From: UBA6115 sp050952935
GTDB lineage: Bacteria > Bacillota > Clostridia > Christensenellales > Aristaeellaceae
Direction of reading: 5' to 3'
Assembly (NCBI GenBank): GCA_050952935.1
Contig: JBMNLS010000002.1
Location: forward strand, 62,001-126,000
DNA: 64,000 bases
Each line of letters starts with the position of its first letter. Position 1 is the first letter of the stretch. The notes beneath the pieces were generated by a model that was not told the DNA's origin, did not search any database, and saw nothing but the letters and a program-made list of their open reading frames with translations. Below are positions 15,324 to 25,096 of the stretch, piece by piece. Both the position numbers and the translations under genes were made by a program.

Positions 15324-16418
15324 ATGTACAGACGCACATTTGCCCGGGTGAACCTGGCTGCCTATAAGGCCAATGTGAGGGCCGCAAAACGCCTGGCGGG
15401 GCCAGGAATAAAGCTGATGGCGGTGGTGAAGGCGGATGCCTATGGGCATGGCCTTGTGCCCATTGCCGGCGCCGCCCAGGTGGCGGGGGCTGACTGGCTG
15501 GGCGTGGCCCTGGCGGAGGAGGGGGAGGCTCTGCGCATGGCGGGCATTCGGCTGCCCATCCTGATTCTGGGGCCGGTGAACGAGGTGGGTGCTGTAGCGG
15601 CTGTTAAAAACAATCTGACCATGACGGTGTTTACCCTGGCCCAAGTGATGATGGCGCGGCAAGCGGCGCAAGCCGCAGGTCAGCCTGCCCTGGTGCATGT
15701 GAAGATCGATACCGGCATGAACCGCATTGGCCTTAAAACCCAGGCTGCGCTGGCGGAGGTTTTGCAAACCATCAAGGCGGATAATCATGTGGAGCTGACC
15801 GGGGCATTCACTCACTTTGCCGATGGGGATAATCCCGACACCGCCTTTACGGATGCGCAGCTCAGCCGTTTTCAGCAGATGCTGACCATGCTGCCCCGGG
15901 ATATTTTGGTTCATGCCGCCGCCAGCTCCATGTTGCCCAGGGCGGATGCTTGGTTTAACATGGTGCGCCCGGGCATCGCGCTGTATGGCTGCCCGCCGGT
16001 GCCCTATGGTGAAGAGATGCTGCCGGTGATGAGCTGGGAGGCGGAGATCACCCATGTCAAGGAGATCGGCCCCGGCGAAGCGGTGGGCTATGGCGTCACT
16101 TTTCACGCTGAAAAGCCCATGCGCCTGGCCACCCTGGCTGTGGGCTATGGGGATGGTTATCCCCGCTGCCTGTCCAACAGAGCCCAGGTGCTGGTGGGCG
16201 ACAGGCGCTGCGCTGTTGTTGGCCGGGTATGCATGGATCAGATGATGGTGGATGTGACAGAGGCGATGGAGGCGGCGTCGGGTGGGCATGCTGTGCTGCT
16301 GGGCAGCCAGGGGGATCAAAGCATCCTGGCTGATGAGCTGGCGGGCCTTGCGGGCACGATTTCATATGAGGTGCTGCTGGGCATCAGCCCCCGGGTGCCG
16401 CGGATATATGCAGAATGA
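15324..16418 (+). CDS. alr: Alanine racemase
   Basis: PLP enzyme that makes D-alanine for the peptidoglycan peptide stem. The lysine forming the PLP Schiff base is in MAVVKADAYGHG (about residue 36); the catalytic tyrosine lies in EAVGYGVTFHA, followed by LAVGYGDGYPR and the ligand loop VGRVCMDQMMVD. About 364 residues, family length. Three ATG codons in a row are possible starts; the third (15324) has the best distance from AAAGGA. It is the first gene of a five-gene operon, overlapping the next gene through ATGA. Confidence 0.95.
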   Translation: MYRRTFARVNLAAYKANVRAAKRLAGPGIKLMAVVKADAYGHGLVPIAGAAQVAGADWLGVALAEEGEALRMAGIRLPILILGPVNEVGAVAAVKNNLTMTVFTLAQVMMARQAAQAAGQPALVHVKIDTGMNRIGLKTQAALAEVLQTIKADNHVELTGAFTHFADGDNPDTAFTDAQLSRFQQMLTMLPRDILVHAAASSMLPRADAWFNMVRPGIALYGCPPVPYGEEMLPVMSWEAEITHVKEIGPGEAVGYGVTFHAEKPMRLATLAVGYGDGYPRCLSNRAQVLVGDRRCAVVGRVCMDQMMVDVTEAMEAASGGHAVLLGSQGDQSILADELAGLAGTISYEVLLGISPRVPRIYAE

Positions 16419-17218
16419 GGATGCCGATGAACGGAAAGAAAAAAAAGACGCAGCTGGTGTACAAACCCTATTTGAAAGGCCGTTGTGCTAGCCCCCTGGC
16501 CGCCAAAAGAGGCTGGCGGATTGGCGCCTATGTGCTGATGAGCGCCTTTGTGTTTTTCTTTCTGGGGCAGCTGATGGCCCTTGACATCCTGTGGCTGCGG
16601 CTGGTGATCAACCTGTTGATGCTGACGATTTTAGCGGTTCTCTTTTATTCCGATGGCGCGCACATGGGTGAGGGGGACGCGGCCTTTGCTGAAATCGCCT
16701 TAACCCGCCAGCAGGAGGGGAAAACCATTCCCCAGGCTGACTTAAACCGCTGTTTTCACCCCTACAAAGGTTTTTTTACCGCCTTGGTGGGGGCAGCGCC
16801 CTTTGCGCTGCTTTGCCTGGTTTATGCGCCCATGGCAAAGCCCGTCACCTATACACTGGGGGCGCTGCCGGGCTGGCTGGCTGGATATGAAAAGCGGGCC
16901 GATATAGGCCTGGCGCTGGCTTATTATCATCAGCAGGCGGCCTTTGGCCTGGTGGATGGGCTGAGGCTTGTGGTCAGGCTGCTGGTCTTCCCCTTTGTGA
17001 ACATAGCGGGGCCAGACAATGTCATGGGGCTTTTATGGGTGGAGCGGCTGTCGCCCCTGCTGGTGATGCTATCCCCCATGGCCTATGGGCTGGGCTATCG
17101 CCAGGGGGAAAGGATGCGCGCCATGGTGCACGGGGGCATCGCCATCAGCCGGCGGCGGAAAAACCGTCAGGAGGCCCGCCGGAAAAAGGCCGCACAGCAG
17201 CCAAAGCAGCTGCTGTGA
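16415..17218 (+). CDS. Integral membrane protein of unknown function
   Basis: 267 residues, not recognised. A basic N-terminus (MNGKKKKTQLVYKPYLKGR) is followed by hydrophobic segments at about 34-54 (IGAYVLMSAFVFFFLGQLMA), 57-72, 124-142, 187-208 and 218-236, and by a very basic tail (ISRRRKNRQEARRKKAAQQ) that should be cytosolic. It overlaps alr by ATGA and rsmD by GTGA, so it is co-translated with both. A role in the envelope is plausible from its position but not shown. Confidence 0.75.
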   Translation: MRMPMNGKKKKTQLVYKPYLKGRCASPLAAKRGWRIGAYVLMSAFVFFFLGQLMALDILWLRLVINLLMLTILAVLFYSDGAHMGEGDAAFAEIALTRQQEGKTIPQADLNRCFHPYKGFFTALVGAAPFALLCLVYAPMAKPVTYTLGALPGWLAGYEKRADIGLALAYYHQQAAFGLVDGLRLVVRLLVFPFVNIAGPDNVMGLLWVERLSPLLVMLSPMAYGLGYRQGERMRAMVHGGIAISRRRKNRQEARRKKAAQQPKQLL

Positions 17219-17787
17219 AAGCGACCCTTGTGCTGACCGGCGGCATCCACTGCTCCAGACGGCTGTTTGCCCCGGAGGGCAGGGACACCCGTCCCACCCG
17301 CGCTCTGGTGCGGGAAGCGTTGTTCAACATGCTGCATGGAGTGTGTGAAGGGGTCCAGGTGCTGGACTTGTTTGCGGGCAGCGGGGCTTTGGGCTTTGAG
17401 GCCATCAGCCGGGGGGCGGAGAGGGCAACCTTTTGCGACCGGAGGGCGGAGGCCATCGGGGTGATCCGCAAAAACGCGGCCTTGCTGAGGGAAGAGAATC
17501 GGTGCGTTTTCCTGCTGATGGACTGGCATCAGGCTCTACGCCAGCTTTCAGCCAGGGGACAGCGCTTCGACTTGGTGTTTCTTGACCCGCCTTATGGGCT
17601 GGATCTTTTCCCGGTGTTGGAGGTTCTGCATTCCCGGGGTTTACTGAATCCCGATGCCATCCTGGCGCTGGAGCATGGGGGAAAGGCGGATGTCACCCTG
17701 CCCCCTAATTTCACCATCACCCGTGCCAAGCGCTATGGTGAAAGCGGCATTACCCTGATTTCCCCGCATAGGGAGGAGAAAACATGA
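17215..17787 (+). CDS. rsmD: 16S rRNA (guanine966-N2)-methyltransferase RsmD
   Basis: SAM-dependent methyltransferase acting on 16S rRNA in the 30S subunit. Start at GTG 17215 (VKATLVLTGG), inside a GTGA overlap with the previous gene; longer in-frame openings would run far into that gene. Motif I VLDLFAGSGALGFEAISRGA (about 50-69) binds SAM and FLDPPYG (about 120-126) is the N6/N2-type catalytic DPPY motif; the opening RDTRPTRALVREALFNML is characteristic of RsmD. 190 residues, normal length. It overlaps coaD by four bases, the common rsmD-coaD arrangement. Confidence 0.92.
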   Translation: MKATLVLTGGIHCSRRLFAPEGRDTRPTRALVREALFNMLHGVCEGVQVLDLFAGSGALGFEAISRGAERATFCDRRAEAIGVIRKNAALLREENRCVFLLMDWHQALRQLSARGQRFDLVFLDPPYGLDLFPVLEVLHSRGLLNPDAILALEHGGKADVTLPPNFTITRAKRYGESGITLISPHREEKT

Positions 17788-18266
17788 AGGCGATTTTTCC
17801 CGGCAGCTTTGACCCCATTACCCTGGGACACCTGGATTTGATCAGGCGGGCCAAGGCTTTTTGTGATGAGCTCACCGTGGCCATTCTGATCAACCCGGAA
17901 AAACCGGGTACATTCTCTTTAAGTCAGCGGCTGGATATGGTAAAATCGGCCTGTGAAGGTATGGACAACATCCGGGTGATGCATTTTTCGGGGCTTTTGG
18001 TTGACCTGGCGCGAAAGCTGGATGTCCGGCTCATCATTCGCGGAGTGCGCACAGGCGGTGACCTGGAAAGTGAGGCCGCCATGGCCTGGGCCAATGCCGC
18101 GATGCTGCCGGGGCTTGAGACCATTTTTCTGCCGGCGGCCAACGGGTTGGGCGGGGTATCCTCCTCCCTGGTGAGACAAATTGCCCAGTTTGGCGGGGAT
18201 GTGAGCCCCTTTGTGCCCCCTTGCGCGGTGGATGCCGTTCACACGCGCTTTCAACATATAGACTGA
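17784..18266 (+). CDS. coaD: Phosphopantetheine adenylyltransferase
   Basis: Penultimate step of coenzyme A synthesis: ATP plus 4'-phosphopantetheine to dephospho-CoA. The nucleotidyl-transferase motif appears as GSFDPITLGHLDLI (TxGH at about 14-17), the phosphopantetheine site as LIIRGVRTGGDLESEAAM, and the second ATP motif as GVSSSLVRQIAQFGGDV. 160 residues, exactly family size. ATGA overlap with rsmD. Confidence 0.95.
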   Translation: MKAIFPGSFDPITLGHLDLIRRAKAFCDELTVAILINPEKPGTFSLSQRLDMVKSACEGMDNIRVMHFSGLLVDLARKLDVRLIIRGVRTGGDLESEAAMAWANAAMLPGLETIFLPAANGLGGVSSSLVRQIAQFGGDVSPFVPPCAVDAVHTRFQHID

Positions 18267-18296
18267 CACGCTCAAAGAATAGAGGAGGTAAACGCT

Positions 18297-18941
18297 ATGC
18301 CCAGAACAGAAGTATTTGCCCTGGCGGATGAATTGACGCTGCTGATCAAAAACGCCAAGAAGCTCCCGCTGACGGACACCGCCATGGTGAACCAAAGCGC
18401 GGCGATTGACCTGATCAAACGCATCATCTCCGCCTACGACCCGCAGCTGGCCGCTGCGCAGAAAATCGTGGACAATGAGGAGCACATCATCATGGATGCC
18501 CAGCATAAAGCTGACCAATCCATGAAGGACGCCCAGAACCAGGCCCAGGGCATGGTGAATGAGGCCAACACCTATGCCACGACCACCAAGCAGAACGCCG
18601 ACGCCTACTATGCGGACCTGCGCGCCAAGGCAGAGGAAGAGGCCAATGCCGTGGTGGCTGACGCCCAGACCCGCGCCCAGCACATGATTGAGGATGCCAA
18701 GGCCCAAGCGGATACCCTGGTGAGTGAAACCACCATCCTGGCCCGGGCGGAGGCCCAGGCCCAGGAATTGCTGGAAAACGCCAACCAGCACGCCCAGTCC
18801 CTGCGCAGCCAGACCCAGCAGGATCTGGCGAACCTGCTTGACCATGTGGACGCCACCATCTCCGCCCAGCTCAACGATCTGCGCGCCATCCGCCAGAATG
18901 TGACCGGCGCACAGCCTCACTACGAGGATGACGAGCCGTAA
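18297..18941 (+). CDS. Coiled-coil protein, DivIVA / ATP-synthase-B-like
   Basis: 214 residues dominated by long Ala/Gln/Glu-rich helices (about 55-200) with heptad-like QA/EA repeats such as DAQHKADQSMKDAQNQAQG and EEEANAVVADAQTRAQHMIE. The N-terminal 50 residues (LADELTLLIKNAKKLPLTD) are a small helical head. Similar proteins next to coaD in clostridia are annotated as DivIVA-like or V-ATPase subunit H-like. No membrane segment. A role in cell-pole or septum organisation is only a guess. SD AGGAGG lies before the ATG, and a strong terminator follows. Confidence 0.7.
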   Translation: MPRTEVFALADELTLLIKNAKKLPLTDTAMVNQSAAIDLIKRIISAYDPQLAAAQKIVDNEEHIIMDAQHKADQSMKDAQNQAQGMVNEANTYATTTKQNADAYYADLRAKAEEEANAVVADAQTRAQHMIEDAKAQADTLVSETTILARAEAQAQELLENANQHAQSLRSQTQQDLANLLDHVDATISAQLNDLRAIRQNVTGAQPHYEDDEP

Positions 18942-18958
18942 ATAATAAGATTTGAACA

Positions 18959-18997
18959 AAAACGGGGGAAGGACTGAAAAGCTTCTCCCCGTTTTTT
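18959..18997 (+). terminator. Terminator of the alr-rsmD-coaD operon
   Basis: Stem AAAACGGGG-GAAG paired with CTTC-T-CCCCGTTTT (one bulged T), ending in six T. Located 17 bases after the last stop codon. Confidence 0.92.
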
Positions 18998-19582
18998 GTT
19001 AGGAGTTTTTACCTATGCACATGTATGGTTAGAATGATCCAAGCAATGAGAATCAAATCATAATCATCGTAATTTCTAATATACAGGCGGATTGTTGCTA
19101 ATGTCCCATAAACTCACAACAATATTGGAGCCACACAGATCATGTCGGCTAAGCAGTGTGACAATGAACGAATTCATGTCAAGCTGCGTCATCGCCTGGT
19201 CAATACTTATAAGGATCAATTTCAGACTAATCATACCATTTTCAGCACCGGACACTTGGCATTCATTGCCTTCTGACACGGCATTTTGCTCATATATGGT
19301 AGTTCGCTATACTCACTACCAGCGGTATAAGCATCATTATGTAATTAAACAAAAACATACTATGCAGAAGGCGCATATTTCCGAAATTAGCGCTTCGTAA
19401 TTTTTCCGTAACCCTCAGCAAGAAAATCTGCCACCTATGGTTCTGAATTCTATACACAACTTCATAACTTTTCTTCATCCTGTGCCGTATATATTCAAGT
19501 AGAATGATTTTCAGTTTACTAATCCGAAGTCCGATAGGAAATCAGCTTGATAAAACGCAATTTTCTGACGAAATCCATTATC
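18998..19582. other. 585-bp AT-rich stretch with no recognisable gene
   Basis: Only short open stretches without SD sites or familiar motifs occur on either strand. The composition changes abruptly here from the GC-rich alr block to AT-rich DNA. It is probably intergenic or decayed DNA at the left edge of the Lpl-type cluster. Confidence 0.5.
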
Positions 19583-20371
19583 TTACCCAAGCCGACTGCA
19601 AGTAAGGAAATCTGTCACGACCTCACGCACAGTATAGGAATAGTCAACTATATTCGTTTCCAGCATCCACGGACCACGATAACCCGTCCTAATCAACCGA
19701 CTACACACCATCTCCCACGGTACAATTCCGCCCTTTTCACCAGGCTTCCAATGACGTTCGCCCAGCGGACCACCACGATCATAATCAGACAGGTGTACCG
19801 TAATGACATACTTTTCCATGTCATCCAAGAATTCTTCATGGCCCTGTAAAAGCAGATGATTGGTGTCAAAGCAAAGCCCGGCGCAGCTGTCCATCAGTTT
19901 AAGCATCGCCCAGCTACATTCCAGCGGTGTACGAGGAATATTCTCTACAGCTACCATCATTCCATATCGACTGGCAAATGTGCTCATCTCATCCAGACTG
20001 CGGCAGCAGGCGTCAATACACTGCTGTTCAAAACCTTCTCTATAATTCGCACCCAGACCATGAACAACCAGAATCTTTGAATCCCAACCGGCTGCCGTGC
20101 GCATCACGAAGGTCAGATTCTGCACATTTCTTTTTCGCTGTTCTTCATCAAGGGTATCAATTTCCCACAGGTCGCCGGAAGGAAGATGGGTTGACCAGAT
20201 GCCAAGTCCCGCAGCCGTCGCTGCGTCATAGACCTTTCCGCCCATTTCCAGTGCAAGCTCTATGCTTTCGCGGTATTCATGTAGGCCAATTTCCGCCTCA
20301 CCGACACCTGCGGCTTTGAATTCTTCCGCACGATGCATGGTTTTAGGCGATATAGAAAATCCCAATCTCAT
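19583..20371 (-). CDS. Sugar phosphate isomerase/epimerase (xylose-isomerase-like TIM barrel)
   Basis: 262 residues of the AP_endonuc_2/IolE fold. Typical blocks are VGEAEIGLHEY, GIWSTHLPSGDLWEID (THLP), LVVHGLGA, MVAVENIPRTP (Glu metal ligand), AGLCFDTNHLLL (Asp/His), ITVHLSDYD and GPWMLETN (final Glu). These give the metal-binding His/Glu/Asp set of the family. It is the last gene of the leftward cluster with Lpl-type permeases and a binding protein, so it probably acts on the imported sugar or its derivative. SD AGGAAAGG precedes the ATG. Confidence 0.85.
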   Translation of the reverse strand: MRLGFSISPKTMHRAEEFKAAGVGEAEIGLHEYRESIELALEMGGKVYDAATAAGLGIWSTHLPSGDLWEIDTLDEEQRKRNVQNLTFVMRTAAGWDSKILVVHGLGANYREGFEQQCIDACCRSLDEMSTFASRYGMMVAVENIPRTPLECSWAMLKLMDSCAGLCFDTNHLLLQGHEEFLDDMEKYVITVHLSDYDRGGPLGERHWKPGEKGGIVPWEMVCSRLIRTGYRGPWMLETNIVDYSYTVREVVTDFLTCSRLG

Positions 20372-20490
20372 GCAAGAATATCCTTTCCTAAACTAAACAA
20401 ATCTTGTCATAAAATGCTTCAGGCATCGCCCACCATTTGCCTCGCTGGCTCACCCCCCACATCCATCAAGTATCCGTTTCAAGTAGGGAA

Positions 20491-20522
20491 GCCGGACGAA
20501 TGAAATCTGGCATTCGTCCGGC
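20491..20522 (-). terminator. Hairpin between the binding-protein and isomerase genes
   Basis: Twelve-pair perfect stem GCCGGACGAATG/CATTCGTCCGGC with an 8-base loop. The T run is weak (TTCCCTAC on the minus strand), so it may act as a processing or attenuation hairpin that raises binding-protein mRNA over the downstream isomerase. Confidence 0.6.
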
Positions 20523-20544
20523 AACCGAAAATTGTTCACTAGTC

Positions 20545-22155
20545 TTAGATAATTCCATTAATAACAGCCTTCTGAGTAGCAAGGTAATTTTCCAAGCCCA
20601 TGGCATTGAGCTCTTCGAGATACATCCGCCAATCATCATCGCTTTCAATATCAAGGTTACCTAGAATGAAGTTGACTGCAGAGGATATGACGTAGTCGGT
20701 GATGGTTGTTTCGATCAAAGCAATTGTGTTGATCTGTTCTTCAGTACCCCAAGTAATCGCTGGCCAGTTGGTTTTAACACCAAACTCTTCAATATAGTGT
20801 TTGCTGTCATAATAGAGCAAGTGCGAAGCGCTGCCTTCGGTATCTTCTTCACAATAACGGCGATCAGCGCTGTCACAACCTAGCGGCAGATACCAGTAGT
20901 CGTTCTGCTTGGCACCAGAAGATGCTATACCCGTCAGTTGCACATAAGCGGGAGAAGTGCCCAAGATGTTGGTCAGATCATTACGCCACTCGTAGTTAAT
21001 TCCTTCCCAGCCACGGGTATTCAGCATGGAGCCTTCGAGTCCATAGAACCAGTCAAGCCACTTGAGAGCTGCTTCGGGATGCTCACATTGGGTGGTGATG
21101 CCGCTCTGGAGCTTGAAAGCAACATTTCTTATACCGGTTTGCTGTATACCCGCGGGACTTACCAGCGGATCAATAACCGTATAGTTTACATAGGGAATAA
21201 TACCGCTGTCAATGAAGTCACCTTGATATCTGCCAGGAACGGCACCGCATATCATCTCTTCAGCAGTAGCCCTGGAGGATAGCGCCTTCATCTGAGATTT
21301 GTCTTGAATAAAGGATTCCTCGGCGATGAGACCCTCTTCATACAGGGAATTGATATACTTCAGTCCTTCGCGCCAGCCATCAGTCACATACGAAGCGCTG
21401 ATCTCGCCCTCTTCGCTGACAGTTAGCATATTGGTAGCAGTAACTAACTGGAAAGGATTCATCAGGAACCACAGAGGGTTCCCACCTGTATGGCCATTGG
21501 AACCAACAAGGGGAATCTCGTCGGTGGTATCGCCATTGCCATTCATATCGTTGTCACGGAAGTAGCGCAGCATATCCCTAAAATCTTCGGTGGTGGTGAT
21601 TTCCTTGCCAGTTACGTTCTTATACTTTGTGAGCCACTCAGTATTTACAAACATCTTCTCCTGCGCCTACATGTGCAGACCGATGTCATCGTTATACAGA
21701 GTGTAAATATTACCATTGGGTGCAGTAATCCACTCTTTGTATTCCGGATTTGCTTCCAGTCTCTTTGTGGTATAATACGCATGTTTTTCGATTAGATCAT
21801 TCAGGGGAATTAGAACGCCCTGAGTACCCAACTGGTTTGCCTGGGCAGCGGAGAAGTAGGTCAGATAAATGTCCGGATACTCGCCACTCGCGATGGACAG
21901 GTTCAGCTTGGTAGTCTCTTCTGCTTGAGGAACGATGATCCAGTTGATGTGTATGTTCGTCTTCTCCTCATACCATTCGGTCATCCTGTTGGTCCAAAGG
22001 TCTTCTACGGTTGCACGCTGATAGCACCAAACATCTAGGGTGATCTTCTCATCAACGATCGGAAATTCATTGGGGTCGGATACCTCTACTGCCAGCGCAG
22101 TAACGCTGCTTATGCAGAGAATCAACGCGATCAGCATGGTAATCAGTCTTTTCAT
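20545..22155 (-). pseudogene. Extracellular sugar-binding protein (LplA-like) interrupted by an in-frame TAG
   Basis: The solute-binding protein for the two permeases upstream. It begins at ATG 22155 (SD GGAGGA) with signal MKRLITMLIALILCISS and cleavage near TALA; mature features are KITLDVWCYQRATVEDLWTN and ASGEYPDIYLTYFS, then the family block APNGNIYTLYNDDIG. After DDIGLHM the frame hits TAG (21667-21669), then continues in the same frame as AQEKMFVNTEWLTKYKNVTG with DMNGNGDTTDEIPL (family calcium-like loop) to 20545. Read through, it gives about 536 residues, normal for LplA. A single C-to-T change (CAG to TAG) would explain it. Other genes here end in TAG, so general recoding is unlikely; a point-mutation pseudogene or sequencing error is the simplest view. 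Confidence 0.75.
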
Positions 22156-22265
22156 GTTAGTCTCCTCCTTTATTAATGTCACAATGTGGATGTCAACAGC
22201 CGTTTCTTTCTTTAGGTCCTCCTTCCTCAGAGATGTTAATCTATTGCCATATCCGATGGAAAGCA

Positions 22266-23165
22266 TCACCCCTTCACAGCGCCGATCATTACGCCTTTGA
22301 CAAAGTGACGCTGTACCAACGGATAAATCGCCATAACAGGCACGGAAGCGACAACGATAAGTGCATATTTCATGACGTTCGCGCGGGCTTCCAGCTGGGC
22401 AACTATTTCCGGATCCATGCTCATTTGTTCCGTCAGATCCATGGTGTTCAGAATCAGGATCTCACGCAGGAATATCTGCAAGGGGTACAGATTACGGGAT
22501 TGGAGGTAAATCATTGCGGAAAAATACGAGTTCCAGTATGCGACAGCATAGCATAAGCCAATAACAGCCATGATGGGCATAGACAGCGGAAGACAGATCC
22601 TGATCAGGAAGTTTATATTCGTGCATCCGTCCAACTGAGAGGCTTCCAATAACTCATCGGGAATTTGACTCTGGAAGTAGGTGCGCATGACAATCATATT
22701 GTAGACCGATAAAGAGCCAGGTAGAATGACTGCCCAGATGGTGTTTAACAGCTTAAGATCTCGCACCACCAGATAAGTGGGGATCAAGCCACCGGAGAAA
22801 TACATCGTAAATACACACAGACCCATGATGAAGTTAGAACCAGGCATGTCCTTGCGTGAAAGCGGATATGCGCAGGCAATGGTGAGCACAAGACTGATCG
22901 CAGTGCCTAACACAGCGTAAAACAATGAGTTTACGTAGCCTGTCCAAATCGCCTTATAATTGAAAACCGCCTGATAGCCCAACATTGAAATACTTTCCGG
23001 AATCAACGCAAGATTTACACGAGTACTGAACGAAGCAATCAAAACATACAAGATCGGATATGCAAAAAGAACAAAAATAATAATTAGCAGAAACCACACA
23101 ACTGCAAGGAACACTTTATCCGACAGGGAATGACCAACCCTGATACTGTTCTTTACTTTTGACAT
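22266..23165 (-). CDS. Carbohydrate ABC transporter permease, LplC type
   Basis: 299-residue inner-membrane permease of the MalG/LplC class, six membrane segments, the first VFLAVVWFLLIIIFVLFAYP. The EAA coupling loop is PDELLEASQLDGCTNINFLI, followed by IRICLPLSMPIMAVIGL, and the C-terminus ends QRHFVKGVMIGAVKG as in LplC. SD AAGGAG. Lies between the LplB-type permease and the binding-protein gene. No ATPase gene is present; such importers usually borrow a shared MsmX-like ATPase encoded elsewhere. Confidence 0.9.
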   Translation of the reverse strand: MSKVKNSIRVGHSLSDKVFLAVVWFLLIIIFVLFAYPILYVLIASFSTRVNLALIPESISMLGYQAVFNYKAIWTGYVNSLFYAVLGTAISLVLTIACAYPLSRKDMPGSNFIMGLCVFTMYFSGGLIPTYLVVRDLKLLNTIWAVILPGSLSVYNMIVMRTYFQSQIPDELLEASQLDGCTNINFLIRICLPLSMPIMAVIGLCYAVAYWNSYFSAMIYLQSRNLYPLQIFLREILILNTMDLTEQMSMDPEIVAQLEARANVMKYALIVVASVPVMAIYPLVQRHFVKGVMIGAVKG

Positions 23166-23186
23166 GTTTCTTTCTCCTTGAGAGAC

Positions 23187-24104
23187 TCACCACAGAGCGA
23201 TGCCGCTCAAAGACTTGCTGATGCGATTGACCGAGACCAGCAGAACCAGATTGACTACCGAAACGAACATGCCGATGGCCGCCGCGTAGGAATAATTGTT
23301 GATTTCACTGGCTAAGCCCTGCTTGTAGACGTAGGTCTGAATGATTTCCGAAGAAGAAAGATTCAGAGGGTTTTGCATAAGATACGCCTTTTCATATCCG
23401 ACGTTGAGCAGATTGCCACAGCTAAGAACCAGCATAATGACCACTGTGGGCAAAATGGTCGGGATATCAATATGCCAGATACGCTTCAGAATGGTTGCGC
23501 CGTCTACAATCGCCGCCTCATGAAGCTCCGGCGATACGCCGGAAAGCGCAGAGATGTAAATAACGGAACTATATCCCACAGTCTGCCAGACGCCTGTCCA
23601 GGTGTATACGCCGTAGAAGTACTTCGCTTTGCCCATAAAACTGATGGATTTTATGCCAAGGCTATTAAGCAGCATGTTTACGACACCTTCGCGAGTATCA
23701 AGGAACTGTAGGATCATGCCGACCATGACGACCGTGGAAATAAAATACGGGAAATAACTGACCAACTGAACCGTCTTCCTAAAACCGCGAGACGGTACGT
23801 AATGCAGAAGGATCGCGAGGATAATCGGCAGCGGAAAGGTAGCGAGACCATACAGGCTGATTAGCAATGTGTTCTTTAGCAGCCCACAGAACAGGTGGCT
23901 ATCAAAGAAAGTTTTAAAGTGCTTCCAACCTACCCAAGGACTTTCCAAAATACCGAGCGCAGGCTTGTAATCCCGGAAAGCAATTTGCGCACCGTACATG
24001 GGCCAGTACTTGAAAAGAAGCAGATGGATGAGCGGAATCATTACCAGAAGGTATAGACTCCAGTTCCTGCGCAGCACATGACAGAAGCTAATCTTGTTTT
24101 TCAT
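23187..24104 (-). CDS. Carbohydrate ABC transporter permease, LplB type
   Basis: MalF/LplB-class permease with six membrane segments. N-terminal signature WSLYLLVMIPLIHLLLFKYW then PMYGAQIAFRDYKP is specific to this subfamily; the EAA loop is SPELHEAAIVDGATILKRIW. ATG 24104 is preferred over GTG 24110 because AGGAG lies seven bases before it. First gene of the cluster. Substrates of close relatives are oligosaccharides from plant or host glycans; the actual sugar is not inferable here. Confidence 0.9.
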   Translation of the reverse strand: MKNKISFCHVLRRNWSLYLLVMIPLIHLLLFKYWPMYGAQIAFRDYKPALGILESPWVGWKHFKTFFDSHLFCGLLKNTLLISLYGLATFPLPIILAILLHYVPSRGFRKTVQLVSYFPYFISTVVMVGMILQFLDTREGVVNMLLNSLGIKSISFMGKAKYFYGVYTWTGVWQTVGYSSVIYISALSGVSPELHEAAIVDGATILKRIWHIDIPTILPTVVIMLVLSCGNLLNVGYEKAYLMQNPLNLSSSEIIQTYVYKQGLASEINNYSYAAAIGMFVSVVNLVLLVSVNRISKSLSGIALW

Positions 24105-24565
24105 GTACACTCTCCTAATCGTTTCAGAAATCTGTGTCCCTCCGAATATGTAGAAGACTTAATCTGACTGTAACTTTTTGGCTTCTTTTGTTCTAAGTGC
24201 CAGTCAAATGTCAAATGCTGTAATAAGATCAGCGCGAAAGTCCGATATCTGCATAATCTTTTACTTGCATCGGTATTAAATTTCGGTGTGATTTGTCTTC
24301 AGCGAAAACAGTGAATAAAATTACCGATAATTTCGAACCTGTTTTTATAGAACCATCCTCTCTTTCATTTTTTGCACTACATCAATGCTAATCTAAAATA
24401 ATCCGTCCATGTAAAGTTGGAAGGGGTGAATCAGTAAAATCAGCGTAAAGAATAATGAAGATTGTAAAGTCTCAAAACATAGAGAGCCCTAGATTAATGC
24501 ACGTTTTCTATTGTTTCATGATATATAGTAGTAATAAAAAACCAAATCATTAATGCATCAGTGAG

Positions 24566-24963
24566 TCATCTGCGATAAGTGATGGAAAAAATGCACTGAA
24601 CATTCTCAGTCAACTCCTTAATAGTAAGGCATAAGCGGTCGAAGATTGCCTCTGGGTGCTTGAAAATTTCATTGCGAAACTCCTTCTCCTGTGCCTTGTC
24701 CCAAATCATTTTCAACGGGGTTGAGTTCCGGGGCAGGGAGTACAAGGGATATAATTAATCCTATGTGGTCTGATACCGTCATAGGAGATGAACGGTGCTA
24801 GACCGTATTATCCAACAGATAAATTTTGAGAATTCCAGGTGTCCATACAATCCGTGTTTGCATAGGATATCACCAAGATGAACAGCTTGTCATCCTGTGG
24901 CGAGACAGTGTCATACAAATATCTGTACTTCCGGATATGGTGATATGGTATGGATACAATAAC
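24566..24963 (-). pseudogene. Decayed IS630-family transposase fragment
   Basis: Read leftward, translated pieces match the C-terminal half of IS630-type DDE transposases in order: IPYHHIRKYRYLYDTVSPQD, then VISYANTDCM, then after an internal deletion and frameshift PAPELNPVEN (the PPYSPELNPVE motif carrying the last catalytic Glu), then LWDKAQEKEFRNEIFKHPEA and a stop after SITYRR. The frame is broken at least twice and the catalytic middle is shortened, so it is not functional. The remainder of the 24,105-25,005 gap shows no gene. Confidence 0.75.
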
Positions 24964-25005
24964 TCTTTAATTGACTATTCAAATATACTACATATAAATA
25001 GATAA

Positions 25006-25030
25006 AGCCCCAGAAATATGTGCTGGGGCT
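25006..25030 (-). terminator. Terminator after ctpA
   Basis: Stem AGCCCCAG/CTGGGGCT with a 9-base loop, followed on the minus strand by TTTATCTATTTATATG. It closes the leftward PucR-ctpA transcript and marks the boundary between GC-rich and AT-rich DNA. Confidence 0.8.
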
Positions 25031-25096
25031 GGGGGCTTATCGACAGTCAGACAGGGGAAGCCCCTTACCCAAGAGCCCTCACCTGTAAAAATGGGT

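Noticed and set aside
21667..21669. Genome-wide reassignment of TAG to an amino acid
   Set aside because: Several intact genes in the window, including marR, the third SPFH gene, dppC and gpsA, end at TAG, so it works as a normal stop.
24105..25005. Active insertion sequence upstream of the Lpl-type cluster
   Set aside because: The transposase reading is broken by deletions and frameshifts, and no terminal inverted repeats were found.
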